Source: Clostridia bacterium (GTDB lineage Bacteria > Bacillota_A > Clostridia > Christensenellales > Borkfalkiaceae). Taken from it: DNA of 64,000 bases. The stretch lies in contig JAFTIG010000048.1 of NCBI GenBank assembly GCA_017457015.1, positions 9,212 through 73,211 on the forward strand, read 5' to 3'. This document shows positions 62,768 through 64,000 of the stretch, in pieces. Made by a program: the position numbers and the translations under genes. A model generated the notes under the pieces. The model was given only the letters and a program-made list of their open reading frames with translations, had not been told where the DNA came from and did not search any database. Numbering within the stretch: the first letter of the stretch is position 1; each line of letters begins with the position of its first letter.

Positions 62768-64000
62768 TCATAATTTTCCTGATAAGTCTTTCCTTGTCCT
62801 TTTGAATTTCCGTTTTAACTTTTTTAGGCGGTAGATTTTCAGGCTTGGTCATCAAATAATACCTAAGTTCGTCCAGTGCGTGATCATCAACTTTTTTGGG
62901 ATTATCCCCGTCGCTCCAACGGTAAGTTTTAAGTTCACGTATCAAATTTACGCACGACGGAAAAATATAAAGCCTTGCTCTGCCGTCGGTTACCTTTAGA
63001 TACTGTTTAACTCGTTGAATACCGCTAAACATTTCCTTGTTCACCCTAGGGCTAACGTTCACTCCTTGCTCGAAGAATAACTCGGTTACGCTCTTTGACG
63101 CCGCAAGCGTTTTCTGGTTTGCCGCCGAATCGATAAGCGCTTTTATTCTACCGTAAGAATCTCTTTTCCAACCGAGTTTATCGCTGATCTTTTTTATTCT
63201 GTCGGCATGATATTCAACGCCTTGTCCCGCTTCAAAATGTTCTGCCACGACGTATACGTTTCCGTCGTAATCAACGGCGTACCAGTGTGCGGATAACGGA
63301 TTGTTTAGACCGGGATCGATAGAAACGGTATCTTGCCACTCTACTGGAACATTAAACGGCTCTTTTAAAACGTGAATATTTTCGTCAAACTCTGGATAAA
63401 CGAGTCCAGAGTTAGCCTTGAACCGTCCGTAACGGCGACTATCAAGTTGATCGTCTGAAAGAGTTGCGGTAAGCGCGTCCACTTCCGCGCCGTTTAGATA
63501 CGGATTATCCGCCCACTCCATAAATTCGTACCATACTTCAGGATTGTTTTTAGTATTTAAATATATCTCGTCGTGAATATACGTCAGTCCTTTTAACGGC
63601 GTCATAGTCCCAAAAATGTCACCGCATTTATCGAGCACTCTCATCCTACACTCTTGGTAAATATCTTCGGGTGGCTCTTCATCAAACCAAACGAAATCTA
63701 AAGAACTGCCCTGAAACTTTTCTCTGCCTTGATCACAAGACTTAACCCCTATAACCGATAGACCGCCAAACACGTTTTTAATCCTTATTTGGTCGATGAC
63801 GCCGTACTTTAGACTGTCCTTTTTGCCCGATAGCATCGTGACGTCTTCTATCCACGACGGATTGATATACGACAAAACTTTTGCCTGCGCAACGTCGCGT
63901 TGAACTTGTTGCGAAAGAGATACCACCCACCCGAAAACGTTATCTTTATTTTGCCTAAAAGGGTGCACACCGCGCGCCATGTACACCGTTTCTACCGCAC
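62751..64000 (-). CDS. Phage terminase large subunit (5' end outside window)
   Basis: At least 415 aa visible; the frame stays open to the window edge. The Walker A segment lies outside, but VYMARGVHPFRQNKDN, Walker B DFVWFDEEPPEDI, the coupling motif FGTMTPLKGLTY, and the nuclease acidic residues (VSIDPGLNNPLSAHWYAV, KALIDSAANQ, DDHALDELRYYL) are present. It powers DNA packaging into the prohead and cuts genome ends. Confidence 0.9.
   Translation of the reverse strand, partial: AVETVYMARGVHPFRQNKDNVFGWVVSLSQQVQRDVAQAKVLSYINPSWIEDVTMLSGKKDSLKYGVIDQIRIKNVFGGLSVIGVKSCDQGREKFQGSSLDFVWFDEEPPEDIYQECRMRVLDKCGDIFGTMTPLKGLTYIHDEIYLNTKNNPEVWYEFMEWADNPYLNGAEVDALTATLSDDQLDSRRYGRFKANSGLVYPEFDENIHVLKEPFNVPVEWQDTVSIDPGLNNPLSAHWYAVDYDGNVYVVAEHFEAGQGVEYHADRIKKISDKLGWKRDSYGRIKALIDSAANQKTLAASKSVTELFFEQGVNVSPRVNKEMFSGIQRVKQYLKVTDGRARLYIFPSCVNLIRELKTYRWSDGDNPKKVDDHALDELRYYLMTKPENLPPKKVKTEIQKDKERLIRKIMNERKR

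Noticed and set aside
1..64000. tRNA or rRNA genes
   Set aside because: No cloverleaf with TTCRA-type T-loop or rRNA-like stretch was found in the intergenic regions by eye; tRNAscan would be decisive.

Overview
The window looks like a chromosomal segment of a moderately AT-rich Bacillota (class Clostridia-type) genome, probably an uncultured gut-type lineage. The signs are SepF, SpoVG, McsA/McsB/ClpC, DnaD, type III pantothenate kinase, an ECF-type S component, YlxR/YlxQ beside nusA-infB, DUF951, DUF711 and a tiny chorion-class high-cysteine protein. Promoters are mostly the sigma-A type with 17-base spacers. Genes are densely packed with many ATGA/TTGA start-stop overlaps. No tRNA, rRNA or CRISPR array was found.

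Layout. 1-155: 5' part of hsp33 (minus). 226-1497: membrane protein. 1610-5433: plus-strand operon asd-dapA-dapB-yggS-sepF (lysine/diaminopimelate synthesis plus division), closed by tandem terminators. 5429-10385 (minus): zinc-ribbon acyltransferase, a CaCA-family transporter behind a yybP-ykoY (Mn2+) riboswitch, an LDH/MDH-family dehydrogenase, and murC. 10459-10857: spoVG with its own promoter. 10858-11244: repeat-rich non-coding stretch. 11245-27808 (minus): a long co-oriented block containing TIM-barrel isomerase, hpf, clpC, mcsB, mcsA, galU, rpiB, arginine-phosphatase-like ptp, tsaC/sua5, dnaB, pepF, DUF711, ACT, two unknown membrane proteins, lepB, DUF951 and a degenerate alpha/beta hydrolase. 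27876-29790: dnaD-like gene fused to a helicase-loader N-domain. 29931-35502 (minus): CDF transporter, citrate synthase, then panT-like/coaX/hom behind a leader hairpin with a U-run. 35619-37599 (plus): Cys-rich peptide and NCS2 purine permease. 37659-42541 (minus): ferritin-like protein, VanZ, malQ, CPBP, SDR reductase. 42583-42942: a degenerate repeat cluster. 42943-53477 (minus): efp, pepP, then the canonical rimP-nusA-ylxR-ylxQ-infB-rbfA-nrnA-truB-ribF operon. 53538-56127: a PolC-derived exonuclease protein and ispG. 56151-64000: head module of a short-tailed, P22-like prophage, running off the window.

How it fits together. The clpC-mcsB-mcsA...ptp block places the writer, degrader and probable eraser of protein arginine phosphorylation in one run of genes, without ctsR. 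The replication genes are unusual. The DnaD protein carries a DnaI/DnaC-type N-domain but no AAA+ motor. The polC locus encodes only the N-terminal, OB and DEDDh exonuclease parts, with no PHP or polymerase core. A prophage head module lies exactly upstream of ispG, where rseP/dxr genes usually sit in Firmicutes, and ispG now has a promoter so close that its mRNA should be leaderless. All family assignments come from reading motifs by eye; no database search was run.
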